Assembly (NCBI GenBank): GCA_038213195.1
Contig: JBBQTN010000001.1
Span: forward strand, 1 to 64,000
Origin: JAODBQ01 sp038213195
GTDB taxonomy: Bacteria > Actinomycetota > Acidimicrobiia > Acidimicrobiales > Ilumatobacteraceae
DNA: 64,000 nt
Direction of reading: 5' to 3'
The notes below the pieces were generated by a model, which saw only the letters and a list, made by a program, of their open reading frames with translations, did no database searches and was not told where the DNA came from. Shown here piece by piece: positions 24,338 through 32,213 of this stretch; the first letter of the stretch is position 1, and the number at the start of each line of letters is the position of its first letter. The position numbers were made by a program, and so were the translations under genes.

Positions 24338-26503
24338 TCAGTGCGCCGCCGGCGGGCAACCCGTGTCGCCCGCCGGCGGGGAGATCTGCAGCTCGTGGAT
24401 CGCCGCCTCGCCGATGTGGACGAAGATCGGCGCGGAGGCGGTGCCGCCGAAGCGGTCGTTGGAGCTGGCGTCCGGCTCGTCCACGGACACCAGGATGGTC
24501 ACCTTCGGGGCCGATGCGGGGAAGAACCCGACGAAGCTGGCGAAGTACGACCGCTGCCCGTCCACCCCTGCGTACGTCCCGTTCTGCTGCACCTTGTACG
24601 CCGTGCCGGTCTTGCCGGCGACGGTGACCCCGGGGATGTCGGCGTAGCCGTAGCCGGTGCCCTTCTTGTCGCACACCACGTCGGTCATCATCGACGTCAT
24701 CTCGGCAGCCGTCGTCGGGGTGACGACGGTGTGCGTCGGCGACGGCGGCGTCGGCAGCACCTTGCCGTTCGCGTCGATCGTCGCCTTGACGAGCTTCGGT
24801 CCGACGTAGGTACCGCCGTTGGCGATCGAGTTCACACCGGCGATCAGCTGCAACGAAGTCCCCGAGTAGCCGTAGCCGTAGGTCACGGTGGCGTTCTCGG
24901 TGCCCTGCCACGCGGTGTACGGCTTGATCAGCCCTGCGCTCTCGCCGGGGAAGCCGAGGTCGGTCGCCGCGCCGAAGCCGAACGCGTGCAGGTACGACGA
25001 CAGCGTCGCCGACCCGAGCTGCCGTGCGGTCAGATAGGTGCCGATGTTCGAGGACTGCACGAGGATGTCGTGCAACGACAGCGGGCCGCTGGCGCGGAAC
25101 TCGGCGTCGGTGATCCGGTGCTCCCACTTCGTGCCGGCGTCGAACACGTAGTACGGCGGCACGTTGATCGTCGTGTCCGGCGTGGCGATGCCCTCGTTGA
25201 CCGACGCGGAGATGCTGAACACCTTGGCGACCGAGCCCGGTTCGTGCGCCTCGACGGCGGCGTTGTTGGCCGACGTCACCTTCACCGTTCCGTCGGTATC
25301 ACGCTGGACGTTGGCCATCGCCAGGATCTCGCCCGTGGACGTGTCCAGCACGATCGCGCTGCCGCCCTTGGCGGTCACCTTGTTGACGCCGGCGAGGAGC
25401 GCTTGTTCCGTCTGGTACTGCAGCGAACGATCGATGGTCAGCTCGAGATCCTGGCCGGCGACCGGTTGCCGCGTCGTCGTGTCGCCGCCAGCGATCGAGC
25501 GTCCCTTGCTGTCGTGCTCGACCACGCGCTGGCCGTCCGTGCCGGTGAGGACGTCGTTGTACTGCTTCTCCAGGCCGGCGGTGCCGACCCCGTCGATGTC
25601 GGCGCGGCCGACCACGTCGAGACCGACGTCGCCGGTCGGGAGCACGCGCTGGTCCTCCTCGTTGGAGCCGATCCCGGGGAGCTTGAGCGCCATCACCGAA
25701 CCGGCCAGCCCCTCGTCGATCTGGCGGGCGACGTAGACGAACGACGTGTTCTTCGCCGTGAGCGATGCCTGCAGCGCCTGCTGCTTGTCGGACGAGAGCG
25801 CGAGCAGCTGGCCGAGCACGTTGGCGGTACCCACGGGATCGGTGACGAGCTTGGGGTTCGCTGTGATCGTGATCTTGGGCACCGACAGCGCCATCTCCAC
25901 GCCGTCGCGGTCGAAGATCGTGCCCCGGCCCGCTTTGATCCGGGACTCGCTGGTGCGCTGATCCTTGCCGGCCCGCACCAGACCAGCCGCCTGAGCGGTC
26001 TGCAGCAGCACCACCTTGCCCAGCACGGCGATGAACAGCAGCACGCTGACCGCGAACATCCACATCATCCGTTTGCGGCTGTTGCCGCCCTTGAAGCGGT
26101 GACGGATCACCCGCGGCGTGATCTTGCGTCGCTGCAGCGGTCGCTTCGGCGCCCCGGCGTCGCCCATCCGCGCCGCAGCGCGAGGCGACCGGCGAGCCGG
26201 CGCATCACCGCGAACCGGCGCGGCCGGGGCGCGTCTGGTCAAGGGCCGGGCATGACCCGCTCGTGGCGCGTCGACGCCATGACGACGATGACGGGGGCCC
26301 CCCGCCCGCGCGGACGTGCTCGACAATGCGGCGCCGGCCTTGCCTGCCCGACCGGTCTTGCCCGCCTGACCGGTCTTGCCCGCCTGACCGGTGTTAACCG
26401 CCTTGCGGCCTGCTGACGCGCGCCGCGCGGAGGCGCCGTGGCGGCGCTGCGCGCTGTGCACCGCGCCGCCGTCGCCCCGATCGCGACCGCGTCCAGCGCT
26501 CAC
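24338..26503 (-). CDS. ftsI: Septal class B penicillin-binding protein FtsI
   Basis: Up to 721 residues from GTG 26503 (GTGA overlap with ftsL). The N-terminal 140 residues are basic and low-complexity, including a GKTGQA repeat from three 18-bp units (26350-26403); a membrane anchor MMWMFAVSVLLFIAVLGKVVL follows. The dimerisation domain contains GRGTIFDRDGVEMA. The transpeptidase catalytic Ser is in PGSVAKVF near 421, SSN near 482 and KTGTAYK near 628. It cross-links septal peptidoglycan with FtsW. A later start near the membrane helix cannot be excluded. Confidence 0.95.
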   Translation of the reverse strand: MSAGRGRDRGDGGAVHSAQRRHGASARRASAGRKAVNTGQAGKTGQAGKTGRAGKAGAALSSTSARAGGPRHRRHGVDAPRAGHARPLTRRAPAAPVRGDAPARRSPRAAARMGDAGAPKRPLQRRKITPRVIRHRFKGGNSRKRMMWMFAVSVLLFIAVLGKVVLLQTAQAAGLVRAGKDQRTSESRIKAGRGTIFDRDGVEMALSVPKITITANPKLVTDPVGTANVLGQLLALSSDKQQALQASLTAKNTSFVYVARQIDEGLAGSVMALKLPGIGSNEEDQRVLPTGDVGLDVVGRADIDGVGTAGLEKQYNDVLTGTDGQRVVEHDSKGRSIAGGDTTTRQPVAGQDLELTIDRSLQYQTEQALLAGVNKVTAKGGSAIVLDTSTGEILAMANVQRDTDGTVKVTSANNAAVEAHEPGSVAKVFSISASVNEGIATPDTTINVPPYYVFDAGTKWEHRITDAEFRASGPLSLHDILVQSSNIGTYLTARQLGSATLSSYLHAFGFGAATDLGFPGESAGLIKPYTAWQGTENATVTYGYGYSGTSLQLIAGVNSIANGGTYVGPKLVKATIDANGKVLPTPPSPTHTVVTPTTAAEMTSMMTDVVCDKKGTGYGYADIPGVTVAGKTGTAYKVQQNGTYAGVDGQRSYFASFVGFFPASAPKVTILVSVDEPDASSNDRFGGTASAPIFVHIGEAAIHELQISPPAGDTGCPPAAH
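26350..26403. repeat. 18-bp tandem repeat in ftsI 5' end
   Basis: Three direct units of GACCGGTCTTGCCCGCCT begin at 26350, 26368 and 26386; the first two are identical and the third has three changes. The unit is a multiple of three, so copy number can change without frameshift, adding or removing six residues of the basic cytoplasmic tail of FtsI. Confidence 0.9.
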
Positions 26504-27351
26504 GGGCCGGTCCCGATGATCGACTTCACCCGCGTGAACTCGTCCAGGGGCGACAGCACGGTGGCGTTCGTGTCGAACACCCCACCGGCGCTGCGCTGGA
26601 TCTCGGCCACGATCGAGGGGTCGATGGTCACGAAGTCCGTCGAATCCGACGGCTGCATGCCGAGCTTCGTCGCTTCCGTGGCGAGTCGCTCCGGTGACTG
26701 CAACTCGGCGCGCTCGCGGCGCAGACGGTTGTAGTCGTCGGTGGCGGTGTTGATCTCGCGGTCGATCTTGTCGAGCTTCACCTGGCGCTGGGCGAGCTGG
26801 GTCTCGAACGCGGCGGCACCAAGCATCAACACGAACACGACGGCGAAGCCGATGGCAACGAGGCGCGCCGTGCGCCGTCGGAGCGGGACGACGACCTTGA
26901 GCGGCGACGGCCCGGCCTCGATCCCGACCGTGGAACGGACCATCGGTCGCACCACCGGCCCGACCACCGTGGTGCGCCCGGCGACCCCGCCGTGGGTCCT
27001 CGTGCGCATCGGCACGAACGGCCCCGCGTGGCGCTCCTGCCCGGGCCGCACGGGCCGCGACACCCGCAACGCCCGCGCCCCATGACCGTCGCCGCCACGC
27101 TGATCCGGGACATGGTCGCGATCCGTGGGTGCGTCCCGACCCGCGCGACCGGCCGGGCCGACGGTCCGATCGAGCCGATCGAGCCGACTCGTCAGACCGG
27201 TGCTGTCCGTGCGATCGGCTCGGTCGTCGACGTGGGCGCGTCGAGTCCGGCCGCTGCGCCTCGTGCCCGCGGCGTCGAACTCGCCGTCGCCATCGACGCG
27301 CAGGTCGCGAGCGTCGTCCTCACCACGGTCGTCGCGAAGGACCAGCGCCAT
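26500..27351 (-). CDS. ftsL: FtsL-like septum protein with long N-terminus
   Basis: 283 residues from ATG 27351, two bases after the rsmH stop. A charged, Arg/Asp-rich region of about 160 residues precedes one membrane helix (LVAIGFAVVFVLMLGAAAF, near 164-182), then a coiled coil (LAQRQVKLDKIDREINTATDDYNRLRRERAEL) and LATEATKLGMQPSDSTDFVTID, typical of FtsL. Usual FtsL proteins are 90-150 residues; the extension may be real or an internal start such as Met115 or Met137 may be used. Position between rsmH and ftsI supports the assignment. Confidence 0.82.
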   Translation of the reverse strand: MALVLRDDRGEDDARDLRVDGDGEFDAAGTRRSGRTRRAHVDDRADRTDSTGLTSRLDRLDRTVGPAGRAGRDAPTDRDHVPDQRGGDGHGARALRVSRPVRPGQERHAGPFVPMRTRTHGGVAGRTTVVGPVVRPMVRSTVGIEAGPSPLKVVVPLRRRTARLVAIGFAVVFVLMLGAAAFETQLAQRQVKLDKIDREINTATDDYNRLRRERAELQSPERLATEATKLGMQPSDSTDFVTIDPSIVAEIQRSAGGVFDTNATVLSPLDEFTRVKSIIGTGP

Positions 27352-27353
27352 CG

Positions 27354-28328
27354 TCAGCTCACCATCCCGCCGCCGATGGTTCCGCGCCGCGGGGTGTCGA
27401 CCACCCGTTCGGCGACGCGCAGCCGGGCGCTGGCCGCGCGACGGTTGTCGGCGCGCTCCTCCGCCGAGGGTCGGCGCGGCACGCCGCGCACGAGGCGGAC
27501 GGTTTGGACTGCGTCGCACACGCACGGCAGTTCGGGCGGGCAGGTGCATCCACCGGTGACTGCGACGCGCAGCCGCTCCTTGACGATCCGGTCCTCGCCC
27601 GAGTGGTACGACAGCACGGCGATGCGACCGCCCGGCACGGTCCGCGCGATCGCGCTGTCGAGGGCGGCCGGCAACGCATCCAGCTCGCTGTTCACCTCGA
27701 TGCGGATCGCCTGGAACGAACGCTTCGCCGGATGACCTCCTGTGCGCCGCGCCGGTGCGGGGATCGCCTGCACCACGACCTCGGCAAGTCGGGCGGTCGA
27801 CTCGATCGGGCGCGCGGCAACGATCGCCGTGGCGATCCGGCGCGCGAACCGCTCGTCGCCATACATCTTGAGGATGCGTGTCAACTCGTCGAGCGAGTAG
27901 CCGTTGACGACGTCAGCTGCCGACCACGTCTGCGTGGTGTCCATCCGCATGTCCAGCGGAGCATCGTTGCGGTAGGAGAACCCGCGCTCGGGTCGATCGA
28001 GCTGGGGAGAGCTGACGCCGAGGTCGAACACCGATCCTGAGAGCGAGTCTGTCGAGAACGATTCCATGGCTTCGTCGAGGCGATCGAACCTGCAGTGGTA
28101 GAGCCGGAGCCGGTCCCCGAAGCGGGCCAGCCGCTCGGCGGCCGCGGACAACGCTGTCTCGTCGCGGTCGAGTCCGAGCACCGAGAGGTGCGGCCATCGC
28201 TCGAGCATCGGCTCGGCGTGTCCGCCGCCACCGATGGTGGCGTCGAGCACCCAACCCGGCGGAACCGTCGCGAACAGGGCGACGACCTCGTCGGCCATCA
28301 CCGGCCGGTGGTCGAACGTGGATGCCAT
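27354..28328 (-). CDS. rsmH: 16S rRNA m4C1402 methyltransferase RsmH
   Basis: About 324 residues from ATG 28328 (MASTFDHRPVMADEVV, the usual RsmH start); GTG 28346 is an alternative and the frame is open to 28469. The SAM site is LDATIGGGGHAEPML near residue 30; FDLGVSSPQLDRPERGFSYRNDAPLDMRMD is diagnostic; GGHPAKRSFQAIRIEVNSEL and VLSYHSGEDRIVK complete the family pattern. It N4-methylates C1402 of 16S rRNA. Second gene of the mra/dcw operon. Confidence 0.95.
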   Translation of the reverse strand: MASTFDHRPVMADEVVALFATVPPGWVLDATIGGGGHAEPMLERWPHLSVLGLDRDETALSAAAERLARFGDRLRLYHCRFDRLDEAMESFSTDSLSGSVFDLGVSSPQLDRPERGFSYRNDAPLDMRMDTTQTWSAADVVNGYSLDELTRILKMYGDERFARRIATAIVAARPIESTARLAEVVVQAIPAPARRTGGHPAKRSFQAIRIEVNSELDALPAALDSAIARTVPGGRIAVLSYHSGEDRIVKERLRVAVTGGCTCPPELPCVCDAVQTVRLVRGVPRRPSAEERADNRRAASARLRVAERVVDTPRRGTIGGGMVS

Positions 28329-28376
28329 GCGGATGGTCGCGGTCACTGCTGACCGATGGGCACGTCGTGCTGCGCG

Positions 28377-28501
28377 GTTCGCCGATCTGCAGCCCCCCGG
28401 CCGACGAGTGTCGCCGGGATGTCTCCCCGGTCGAACGAGACGGAAGCGGGCGGAATTGGGGCTGTCCATCTTGTGGGCCGGAAGGCTGCAGATGGGCGAA
28501 C
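28377..28501 (-). other. Structured 125-bp element between mraZ and rsmH
   Basis: The 268-bp gap between mraZ and rsmH contains an 18-bp inverted repeat, 28377-28394 against 28484-28501, matching at 17 of 18 positions (core ATCTGCAGCC / GGCTGCAGAT). After a 2x2 internal loop the stem continues for six pairs (28397-28402 with 28476-28481). The 73-nt interior has its own CCGGG-atgtct-CCCGG hairpin. In mRNA this would be a long closed domain. It could be a leader RNA structure or a MITE-like insertion; no target-site duplication is visible. Confidence 0.6.
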
Positions 28502-28596
28502 GGGACGCAGGTTTCGTGCACTCGGTGTTGCCTCGTTCCTCCTTCGTTGGTCGATCTCGTGGATGGTCGTTGTCAATCGGCAGGCGGCGCGTCGGT

Positions 28597-29016
28597 TCAC
28601 TCCTCGCCGCCGGCCAGCTCGTCGTCTCCGGCGGTCTCGATGCGCCGGCGGCGCTCGGGTTCCCAGATCTCGAGACGGTCGAAGTTGCCGGTGACGAGCA
28701 CGGTGTGCTCGAGCGGGATCTCGGCGTATGTCCGCAGCGCGTCGTCGAGCTTCACCCGACCCTGGCGATCGAGCGTGACGAGCGCCGCGGTCCCAGCGAG
28801 GGAGCGGCGGGTGTTACGACTCGCCTCGCCACGCCGCACCGCCTCCATCGTCTCCATCGCGTCGCGCTCGAAGGTCTCGGCAGGGATGACCTCGATGCAC
28901 TTGTCCATCCCCTTGGCGAGGTAGCAGTGCTCGCCGAGCAGGTTGCGGAAAGCCGCAGGCAAGGCGAGCCGCCCCTTGTCGTCGAGCTGGCGCTCGTGCG
29001 TCCCGACGAACAACAA
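28597..29016 (-). CDS. mraZ: Transcriptional regulator MraZ
   Basis: About 139 residues. TTG 29016 is chosen because it gives the family N-terminus MLFVGTHERQLDDKGRLALPAAFR and has GGAGG 9 nt upstream; no ATG/GTG fits. Two SpoVT/AbrB-like halves are visible, the second being LVTLDRQGRVKLDDALRTYAEI. MraZ forms a ring that binds repeated boxes in its own promoter and represses the division operon. Such boxes are present upstream. Confidence 0.95.
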   Translation of the reverse strand: MLFVGTHERQLDDKGRLALPAAFRNLLGEHCYLAKGMDKCIEVIPAETFERDAMETMEAVRRGEASRNTRRSLAGTAALVTLDRQGRVKLDDALRTYAEIPLEHTVLVTGNFDRLEIWEPERRRRIETAGDDELAGGEE

Positions 29017-29108
29017 GCGCCTCAGCCTCCTTCCCTGCTCGCATCGACGGTCTGCCGCCGCATGGACCCTGCATGCCGGTGCGGAGCGAGATGGACGTGT
29101 CGCCACTT

Positions 29109-29186
29109 CTCCCCACGCGTCGCCATTCTGGTCCCCCGTACCCCCCAAAGTCAACCACTCTCCCCCATATCTCCCCCCGATCCCCC
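29109..29186 (-). promoter_or_regulatory. mraZ promoter with MraZ-box-like repeats
   Basis: On the minus strand the promoter is TTGACT (29154-29149), an 18-bp spacer, and CAGAAT (29130-29125). GGGGGA-type boxes occur upstream at 29186-29181, 29177-29172 and 29166-29161, in the spacer at 29146-29141 and 29137-29132, and downstream at 29115-29110. Most are 9-11 bp apart, one helical turn, as expected for a multimeric MraZ ring. This would autoregulate mraZ and the division/cell-wall operon. Confidence 0.75.
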
Positions 29187-29232
29187 TGCGCACCATCACA
29201 CGCCGGCGCGGAACCCGCCCCCACGACCCCGG

Positions 29233-29337
29233 GTGGGCGCGAGCTGTGCCTGGCTTCGGCACACACCGCGCCCACCCCGAGTGGCTCCGACGAGGTGGGC
29301 GCGAGCTGCGCCTGGCCTCGGCACACACCGCGCCCAC
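29233..29337. repeat. Two more copies of the 43-bp palindrome
   Basis: Copies at 29233-29275 and 29295-29337 keep the outer arms GTGGGCGCG / CGCGCCCAC and inner arms GTGCC (GCGCC in the second) / GGCAC of the array at 981-1140, with bulge AGCT replacing AAAC. They lie between the lplA-like stop and the mraZ promoter, so they may end the upstream transcript. Together with the promoter they explain the 379-bp gap before mraZ. Confidence 0.88.
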
Positions 29338-29395
29338 CCCCGCGCGCACCGGGCGCACGGGCCCGGGCAGGGGCGGCCCTGGTCGGACGAGATGG

Positions 29396-30061
29396 TTACG
29401 GGAGGGCGGCGAGGAGGGCGGCGCTCACGGCGGCCGGGGAGGCGTCGATCGCCGCAACGAGCGGGGCCAGCTCGACGGGCGTCGGGCGCGGAGCTGCGGT
29501 GAGGGCGGCGACGAGCTCGGGACGCCAGCGCACGTGGCACATCGTCTGGAACCTCGCCCAGTCACGCGTCCGGCGTTGAGCGACCCCGACGAGCTTGCGA
29601 CCCGCTGGATCGGTGACCTCCCCGGACCCGAGGCCGGCGAAGCACACGGCGGAGGACCACGGGGTTCGCACGAGCGGACCGGTGTGGACGGTCGACTGCG
29701 CGTCCAGCGAGGCGAGTGCCGCCGACCACGTCTGCCCGACCCAGTGCATCGATCTGGCGACGTCGTCGTCCCACAACGGGTCGCCGACGCCGACCACGAG
29801 GTCGACCCACACGACCTCGCCCGGCATCATCAGCACGGCGCCGCCGCCGCTGCGGCGCCGCACGACGGACACTCCGAGCGCGTCGGCGACCCGCGCGTCG
29901 ACCGCGTCGGCGCGCTGCGCGGACCCGAGCACGAGCGCCGGCCCGGCGACCTCGAACACCCAGGCCAGCCGCGACGCGCCAGAAGAGCCGTCGGGGAGGC
30001 GGGCGTGGAAGGTCGCCGCGTCGCCGGCGATGTGCTCGACGTGCCAGGCCGAAGCCGTCAT
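29396..30061 (-). CDS. Lipoate-protein ligase A-like protein
   Basis: A 221-residue BPL/LplA/LipB-fold protein: VLGSAQRADAVDARVADALGVSVVRRRSGGGAVLMMPGEVVWVDL has the RRxxGGG lipoyl-AMP loop, and RKLVGVAQRRTRDWARFQ carries the active-site Lys. Such proteins attach lipoate or octanoate to dehydrogenase E2 subunits or GcvH. It lacks the C-terminal accessory domain of E. coli LplA, so adenylation might need a partner, or it may be a divergent transferase. It follows the HNH gene on the same strand. Confidence 0.78.
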   Translation of the reverse strand: MTASAWHVEHIAGDAATFHARLPDGSSGASRLAWVFEVAGPALVLGSAQRADAVDARVADALGVSVVRRRSGGGAVLMMPGEVVWVDLVVGVGDPLWDDDVARSMHWVGQTWSAALASLDAQSTVHTGPLVRTPWSSAVCFAGLGSGEVTDPAGRKLVGVAQRRTRDWARFQTMCHVRWRPELVAALTAAPRPTPVELAPLVAAIDASPAAVSAALLAALP

Positions 30062-30104
30062 CGTTGGATCGGACCCGACGGCGTCGGACGCCGACCGAGC
30101 GCCG

Positions 30105-30602
30105 TCAGCTGGCGCGGGCGAGGTACGGCTTCCAGGCCTCGGGGACGCGGGCGACAGAGATCGTCACCCACGCCAGCTCCTTCGGTGCGTGCGCCGGACG
30201 GGCGAGATCCATCCCCGCCTCGATGGGCGTGCGGTCGCGCTTGCGCAGGTTGCAGGGACGGCAGGCGGCCGCGACGTTCTCCCAGTCGTGCTGTCCGCCG
30301 CGGGAGCGGGGCATGATGTGGTCGATCGAATCGGCGAGGTTGCCGCAGTACTGGCAGACGTGGTTGTCGCGGGCGAACACCGCACGGCGCGACAACGCCG
30401 TGCGCCGGTGGTACGGCACCTTGACCACGTAGCGCAAGCGGATCACGATCGGGTTGGGCACGCTCAGGGACTCGGAGTGCAGCTCCGTCCCGTCGTCCTC
30501 GACGATGTCGGCCTTGTCGGCCAGGACCAGGCACGCGGCGCGCCGCGACGGCACCACAGAAAGCGGCTCATACGTTGCGTTCAAGACCAGCGCGCTCCGC
30601 AT
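30105..30602 (-). CDS. HNH endonuclease
   Basis: A 165-residue protein common in actinobacteria. The HNH motif is CQYCGNLADSIDHIMPRSRGGQHDWENVAAACRPCNLRKRDRT, with two CxxC pairs for structural zinc and the catalytic His in DHIMPRSRGG. The N-terminus reads ALVLNATYEPLSVVPSRRAACLV, as in the widespread chromosomal HNH family. Function is unclear; it is not linked to a phage or restriction locus here. A -10 TAGGGT (30614-30609) lies 6 bp before the ATG, predicting a leaderless mRNA. Confidence 0.9.
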   Translation of the reverse strand: MRSALVLNATYEPLSVVPSRRAACLVLADKADIVEDDGTELHSESLSVPNPIVIRLRYVVKVPYHRRTALSRRAVFARDNHVCQYCGNLADSIDHIMPRSRGGQHDWENVAAACRPCNLRKRDRTPIEAGMDLARPAHAPKELAWVTISVARVPEAWKPYLARAS

Positions 30603-30643
30603 GCGGAGACCCTACCGACCACTCTGAGCAGGGTGCGTGCAAT

Positions 30644-30877
30644 TCATCGGTCTTGGAGCTTGCACCACGCGAGGTAGTTGAGCACATCCGCTGCCGCCAC
30701 CGGACGAGAGGCGTCGCCGTACTGGGTGACCAGCCGGAAGCGGAGGTACTCCGCGGGAGGCACAGGCAGGAACGGTCGTCGGTGCCACCATCCCGCCGGC
30801 GTCGTGCGGTGCCACTGCCGCAGCGCGCTGCGCCACAACGCCGGCCTCGCCAGGATGGCGGCTCCGACCTCGGCCAT
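30644..30877 (-). CDS. Small Trp/Arg-rich conserved-looking protein
   Basis: A 77-residue protein from ATG 30877, or 82 residues from TTG 30892, which would overlap the acyl-CoA dehydrogenase stop as TTGA. It has no membrane helix or cysteine cluster; ARPALWRSALRQWHRTTPAGWWHRRPFLPVP and YLRFRLVTQYGD suggest a compact basic protein. I recall similar short ORFs in actinobacteria but can name no function. It is expected to be co-transcribed with the dehydrogenase. Confidence 0.6.
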   Translation of the reverse strand: MAEVGAAILARPALWRSALRQWHRTTPAGWWHRRPFLPVPPAEYLRFRLVTQYGDASRPVAAADVLNYLAWCKLQDR

Positions 30878-30888
30878 CCGGCGCGCGC

Positions 30889-32103
30889 TCAACGCGGTTC
30901 CTTCGGCAGACCGAGGACCATCTCGCCGATGATGTTGCGCTGGATCTGCGAGGACCCGGCGTAGATCGTGCCGGCGCGTGCGTTGAGGAAGGTGCCCACC
31001 CAGCTCCACGAGCTGTTCGGGGCACCGGCGTCGTCGGCCTGGAACGCCGACGACGGGCGCCGGCCCGACGGTACGAGCGCTTCCGCGCCGAGGATGTCCA
31101 CCGCGAGCTCGGTGACGAGACGGTGGTACTCGCTCCAGTAGAGCTTCGAGATGGCTCCGTCCGGCCCCGGGTGGTGTCCCTGGAGGAAGCGGGTCAGCAC
31201 GCGCATCCCGTTGTAGCGCATGATCTGGACCCTGCCGTAGGCCCACGCAAGGCGTTGGCGGATGACAGGATCGTCGGCGACGCCACGTTCCCTGGCGAGC
31301 AGCAACAGCCGGTCGAACTCGCCCTGGAAGCGGATCGGCACCGTCGCCGCGGCCTCGCCGCGCTCGAAGCCGAGCAGCGTCATCGCCACGGCCCACCCGT
31401 TGTTCAACCCGCCGACGATCTCGTTCTTCGGTGCGGTCGCATCGGTGTAGAAGACCTCGTTGAACTCGCTCTCACCCGAGATCATCCTGATCGGGCGGAC
31501 CTCGATGCCGCCTTGGCGCATGTCGACCAGCATGAACGAGATGCCCTTGTGTCGCGGCGCGTCGGGATCGGTGCGCACCAGCGTGAAGATGTGGTCGGCG
31601 AGATGACCGGCCGACGTCCAGATCTTCTGGCCGTTGAGCACCCACTGGTCGCCGTCGAGCACCGCCTTCAACGCCACGTTGGACAGGTCGCTGCCGGCGT
31701 TCGGCTCCGAGTACCCCTGGCACCAGGTGTCTGCGCCGGACAGGATGCGCGGCAGGTAGTGCGCCTTCTGCTCCTCGGTGCCCCACTGCAACAGCGTGTT
31801 GCCGAGCATCTGGATGCCGAAGCCGTCGTTCGGCCCGCCGGTCGGCACACCCGCCTTGGTGAACTCCTCAGCGAGGATCACCTGCTCGAGCGACGAGAGG
31901 CCCGCGCCGCCGTACGCGGTCGGCCAACCGGGGGCGAGGTAGCCGCCCGCGTACAACGTCGCCCGCCACTCCCGGACGAACGCATCGAGCTCTTCGCCCT
32001 CCAGCTTGCCGATCCCGCCCCACTTCGGTGGGAGCTTCTCGGCGAGGAACGCAAGGACCTTCTCGCGATACGCGTCCGCCTCTGCCGTGTACGTGGGCTG
32101 CAT
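30889..32103 (-). CDS. Acyl-CoA dehydrogenase
   Basis: A 404-residue FAD enzyme that oxidises acyl-CoA thioesters. WCQGYSEPNAGSDLSNVALKA near residue 130 and KIWTSAGHLADHIFTLVRTD are the flavin-binding middle domain; GISFMLVDMRQGGIEVRPI follows; the C-terminal helical domain ends GTIYAGSSQIQRNIIGEMVLGLPKEPR, with the usual YxGxxxIQRNIIGE pattern. Substrate chain type unknown. ATG 32103 has no SD; TAGCCT (32116-32111) lies 7 bp upstream, so it is probably leaderless. Confidence 0.92.
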   Translation of the reverse strand: MQPTYTAEADAYREKVLAFLAEKLPPKWGGIGKLEGEELDAFVREWRATLYAGGYLAPGWPTAYGGAGLSSLEQVILAEEFTKAGVPTGGPNDGFGIQMLGNTLLQWGTEEQKAHYLPRILSGADTWCQGYSEPNAGSDLSNVALKAVLDGDQWVLNGQKIWTSAGHLADHIFTLVRTDPDAPRHKGISFMLVDMRQGGIEVRPIRMISGESEFNEVFYTDATAPKNEIVGGLNNGWAVAMTLLGFERGEAAATVPIRFQGEFDRLLLLARERGVADDPVIRQRLAWAYGRVQIMRYNGMRVLTRFLQGHHPGPDGAISKLYWSEYHRLVTELAVDILGAEALVPSGRRPSSAFQADDAGAPNSSWSWVGTFLNARAGTIYAGSSQIQRNIIGEMVLGLPKEPR

Positions 32104-32141
32104 GGAGAGGAGGCTAGAGGCCGGGGTGGGTCCCCGTCGAT

Positions 32142-32213
32142 GGTCGGGACTGGGCTCCGCTGCGCTTCGCCCGCTCCCGTTCTGCGGCTCGTCGCTGGCG
32201 CTTGCCTCGCCGC
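32142..32213. repeat. Intergenic copy of the dispersed repeat found in ileS
   Basis: GGTCGGGACTGGGCTCCGCTG through GTCGCTGGCGCTTGCCTCGCC aligns end to end with 9014-9090. Here it occupies the space between the acyl-CoA dehydrogenase start and the ROK kinase stop and stops exactly at the kinase TAG. No function is apparent; it may act as a terminator for the kinase gene. Confidence 0.65.

Noticed and set aside
27913..28521. 202-codon frame starting GTG 28521 in the mraZ-rsmH spacer
   Set aside because: It has an AAGGAGG upstream but runs out of frame through rsmH with shadow composition; a short leader peptide is not excluded but is unsupported.
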